A stretch of 64,000 nt of DNA from contig CAZUTO010000001.1 of assembly GCA_964623085.1 (NCBI GenBank), positions 214,664 through 278,663 of the forward strand, in the 5' to 3' direction. The DNA comes from CAZUTO01 sp964623085 (GTDB lineage Bacteria; Pseudomonadota; Gammaproteobacteria; Pseudomonadales; GM7GCV1). Of this stretch, positions 61,881 through 64,000 are shown one piece after another; the first letter of the stretch is position 1; each line of letters begins with the position of its first letter. The notes under the pieces were generated by a model. That model made no database searches. It had not been told where the DNA came from and saw only the letters and a list, made by a program, of their open reading frames with translations. The position numbers and the translations under genes were made by a program.

Positions 61881-63512
61881 CTAGTGCTCCAAAGAGATGT
61901 ATTTGTAGTTATAGATATCCAAGATATTAGGTGTCATGCCTTTTACATTTGAGCTTACAAGTCGTTTCGTAGAGTAGGTATAAATAGGCAGAATCGGCAT
62001 TGCTTCCATCAAGATGGTCTCAGCGCGGTAGAAGCTCTCGAAACGTTCTGTTTGATCAGGAATCTTCGGCGTTTCTCGCAGTACGATTCGATCATATTCT
62101 TCACTCGACCAACCCGTTCGATTGTTGCCGCCATCCGTTACCCACATATCGAGAAAGGTGTTGGGATCAACGTAATCACCAATCCAACCAGCGCGTGCTA
62201 TGTCGTAATCTTTCTGAGTCACGGTATCGAGGTAGACCTTCCACTCTTGATTCACCAAAGCGACATCGATATTGAGATGCTGTTTCCACATCTGTTGAAT
62301 GGCGACGGCAAACTTTCGGTGTGACTCGTTCGTGTTAAAAAGCAGCTCTACCTCGGGAAAACCCTCGCCGTTGGGGTAGCCTGCCTCAGCAAGTAGAGTT
62401 CTCGCAGATTCTGGATCAAAATCAAACAGCTTTGGGGGCTGATAACCCAGTGTTCCCGGCGGAGTAATTGCATAGGAAGGCTCGTCGGTTCCAAACGTCA
62501 GTGTGTCTAAGAGTAGCTTCCGATCTACTGCCATCGCCATCGCTTTGCGCACACGGGCATCATCAAATGGCTCCCGTGTCGTATTAAACCGATAAAAATA
62601 GCTACCGAGGTAACGCTCACTTTGGAACGCGGGATCCGCTGCATCTCGATAAACCGGCACTTTATCCAAAGGCAATACGCTGGTCCGGTGTAATTGTCCC
62701 GACCTAAACATTCTCTCTTCTGTCGAGACGTTTTCCGTTGGGTAAAAGACGATGCCTTCTAGATCAATTTCATTCTTATCCCAATAGCTATCCGACTTCT
62801 TAACGACGAGACGCCGATTAATAATCCATTCATCGAGTTCGAATGCGCCATTTGTGATCATAGTGCCGGGTCTATCCCAGGGTGAAAAACGACTCGTGGG
62901 CGAGCCGAGTGCCTCTAATGTCTGACGATGAACTGGGTAGGTAGCGTGGTGATTCAGCAACTGCAGAAAATACGGCGTTGGTTCTGCCAGCGTCACTTCG
63001 AGGATATTGTCATCAACCACTTTGACACCAACCTCTTCAAAATCGTCTATTTCACCCGTCGCATACGCCTCGGCGTTTTCAACGGCATACAGCATATACA
63101 CATAGAGATTACCTAAGGCGGGTTGCAATGCGCGCCACCAACTCCATCTAAAATCTTCTGCCGTGAGTGGATCACCATTAGACCATTTAGCCTCATCGCG
63201 GATATGGAAACGATAGCGTCGTCCATCCTCACTTATTTCCCAACGCTCAGCCATTTCAGGCTCTGGTTCGAGTGTAAAAGGATTTAGAGAAATCAGGCCT
63301 TCTAATAACGCATCCTGAATATAGCTTTCTGGCTTACCGGTGCTCACGTGCGGATCTAATGTCTGAGGCTCGGCTCCGTTCGCGAAGTGGAGAACACCTT
63401 CGGCATTGCCCTGTGTAACGCGCGTTTCCCCACCAGAGCACCCAACCAAAACAAGCGCTAACGTGACAATTAGATAACTACCAAAACGAGAGAACATCTT
63501 GAATCCCATCAT
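61881..63512 (-). CDS. oppA: peptide ABC transporter substrate-binding lipoprotein (OppA-like)
   Basis: Extracytoplasmic solute-binding protein of family 5, about 543 residues. A lipoprotein signal with lipobox LVGC (SYLIVTLALVLVGCSGGE) anchors it in the membrane. NGAEPQTLDPHVSTG and EMAERWEISEDGRRYRFHIR are family features. Starts at 63512 (GGTGG upstream) or 63497 (GGGA upstream) are both plausible. First gene of the opp operon. Confidence 0.93.
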   Translation of the reverse strand: MMGFKMFSRFGSYLIVTLALVLVGCSGGETRVTQGNAEGVLHFANGAEPQTLDPHVSTGKPESYIQDALLEGLISLNPFTLEPEPEMAERWEISEDGRRYRFHIRDEAKWSNGDPLTAEDFRWSWWRALQPALGNLYVYMLYAVENAEAYATGEIDDFEEVGVKVVDDNILEVTLAEPTPYFLQLLNHHATYPVHRQTLEALGSPTSRFSPWDRPGTMITNGAFELDEWIINRRLVVKKSDSYWDKNEIDLEGIVFYPTENVSTEERMFRSGQLHRTSVLPLDKVPVYRDAADPAFQSERYLGSYFYRFNTTREPFDDARVRKAMAMAVDRKLLLDTLTFGTDEPSYAITPPGTLGYQPPKLFDFDPESARTLLAEAGYPNGEGFPEVELLFNTNESHRKFAVAIQQMWKQHLNIDVALVNQEWKVYLDTVTQKDYDIARAGWIGDYVDPNTFLDMWVTDGGNNRTGWSSEEYDRIVLRETPKIPDQTERFESFYRAETILMEAMPILPIYTYSTKRLVSSNVKGMTPNILDIYNYKYISLEH

Positions 63513-63866
63513 CCCAAAGTGCACCACCAATTCGTTAGTACGCAAGCTATCATTTCTTAGCGCATGTTCCAACTTTCACGGCAGTAACAAGCTTGCAATC
63601 AAATCGTCAACGCATATATCCACAATTGGAAATATAGACGATATTTTGTGCAATCTGCCAAAAATTGTCCCTATCCATATGCTCACTATTCTGAGTGATT
63701 GTCGGCTATTCTCATATCCTTTGTGATATTCATCACACCACTAGACGGTAACGTTTTCTTTATGTCGACGTAGTCACAACGAAGGACCAATGCAAATTGT
63801 CTCCCTTATCTTTTTCCTTCAGCATGAGGTAATACTGTTACTGGAAGAACTGGGAGTTTGTTCATA
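63513..63866. other. divergent regulatory region between oppA and a secreted-protein gene
   Basis: A 354-base non-coding stretch. It holds a perfect CRP-type palindrome (63722-63737), about 130 bases before the start at 63867 and about 210 bases upstream of oppA. No RNA gene or terminator was seen. Confidence 0.55.
63722..63737. promoter_or_regulatory. CRP/Vfr-type binding site
   Basis: TGTGATATTCATCACA is a perfect match to the TGTGA-N6-TCACA core of the cAMP receptor protein site, with T-rich and A-rich flanks. It sits in the divergent region between oppA and the gene at 63867. Regulation by a CRP/Vfr homologue is a reasonable inference. Confidence 0.7.
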
Positions 63867-64000
63867 ATGCGAGTGAGCATAGCGAAAACACTACTAACAT
63901 CATGTGCCTTTGCAATTTTGATGACAGCAACAACCGCGGCCGCACAAGAACCTGAAACTGAGATGGCCGGACCAGCGATGGCTGGTGCTGGAATGGGCGG
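63867..64000 (+). CDS. secreted protein, N-terminal part (cut by window edge)
   Basis: The first 44 codons only. It starts MRVSIAKTLLTSCAFAILMT with an Ala-rich signal peptide probably cut after AAA, followed by QEPETEMAGPAMAGAGMGG, a Gly/Ala/Met-rich start of the mature chain. GGGAG lies ten bases before the ATG. Product cannot be named from this fragment. The CRP-type site upstream suggests carbon-status control. Confidence 0.6.
   Translation, partial: MRVSIAKTLLTSCAFAILMTATTAAAQEPETEMAGPAMAGAGMG

Noticed and set aside
1..64000. tRNA, rRNA, CRISPR, prophage or insertion sequences
   Set aside because: Intergenic regions were read for cloverleaf-like sequence, regular spaced repeats and transposase or integrase genes; none were found.

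Overview
The window is chromosomal DNA of a gammaproteobacterium, probably a free-living marine or aquatic relative of the Pseudomonadales/Cellvibrionales. The grounds are gene order (map-glnD-dapC; rpoE-rseA-rseC-degP-lepA-lepB-DUF4845-rnc-era-recO-acpS-cysM-mazG; nadB divergent from rpoE; sdhE-ygfX beside ygfZ), moderate G+C judged by eye, and a Gram-negative envelope (TonB-dependent receptor, Omp85 protein, outer-membrane barrel, lipoprotein). I see no tRNA, rRNA, CRISPR array, phage or insertion sequence. One scaffold gap of 100 N lies at 55935-56034.

Layout. 1-1345: serine biosynthesis on the minus strand (start of serA, then serC of the alphaproteobacterial type). 1579-8643: plus-strand run map, glnD, dapC, nth, a Cro-like helix-turn-helix fused to an AlaA aminotransferase, and a small PA1571-family gene. 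8683-13180: pdxB-epmC, an unrecognised protein, yheU, a GcvR-like ACT protein, trmL, fldB. 13177-28360: long minus-strand block of housekeeping genes (uppP, tsaB, hemH, adk, a glutathione S-transferase, mazG, cysM, acpS, recO, era, rnc, DUF4845, lepB, lepA, degP, rseC, rseA, rpoE). Against the familiar order, pdxJ, rlmD, relA and rseB are missing from their usual places. 28505-35230: nadB, ygfX-sdhE, ygfZ, ung, lysS and prfB, which keeps the programmed +1 frameshift. 35390-42382: a small Omp85 protein, dinG, a CPXCG protein, a glutamine-amidotransferase/HIT fusion, a cyclic-nucleotide-binding-domain protein and cmoB.

42683-64000 is the more accessory part: a tightly packed DinB-like / NRDE (TANGO2-like) / ATP-grasp cluster, cysI with its DUF934 companion, a TIGR04219 barrel protein, a CPA2 antiporter, DUF3014, a patatin-like hydrolase next to 3-hydroxybutyrate dehydrogenase, a secreted cysteine-rich ricin-B-like protein, a TonB-dependent receptor of the Bacteroidetes-like type, the assembly gap, an exported oligoendopeptidase F, and an oppA-oppB-oppC-oppDF peptide importer. 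A perfect CRP/Vfr-type site sits upstream of a secreted protein cut by the right edge.

Working together: rpoE-rseA (with rseC and degP nearby) form the envelope-stress module; lepB, DUF4845 and lepA handle secretion and translation quality; the exported PepF and the Opp importer form a plausible peptide-scavenging unit; patatin and BdhA fit polyhydroxybutyrate or ketone-body use. The best leads for something undescribed are the Cro-AlaA fusion with its upstream palindrome, the GATase1-HIT fusion, the DinB/NRDE/ATP-grasp cluster, and the envelope-stress operon lacking rseB.
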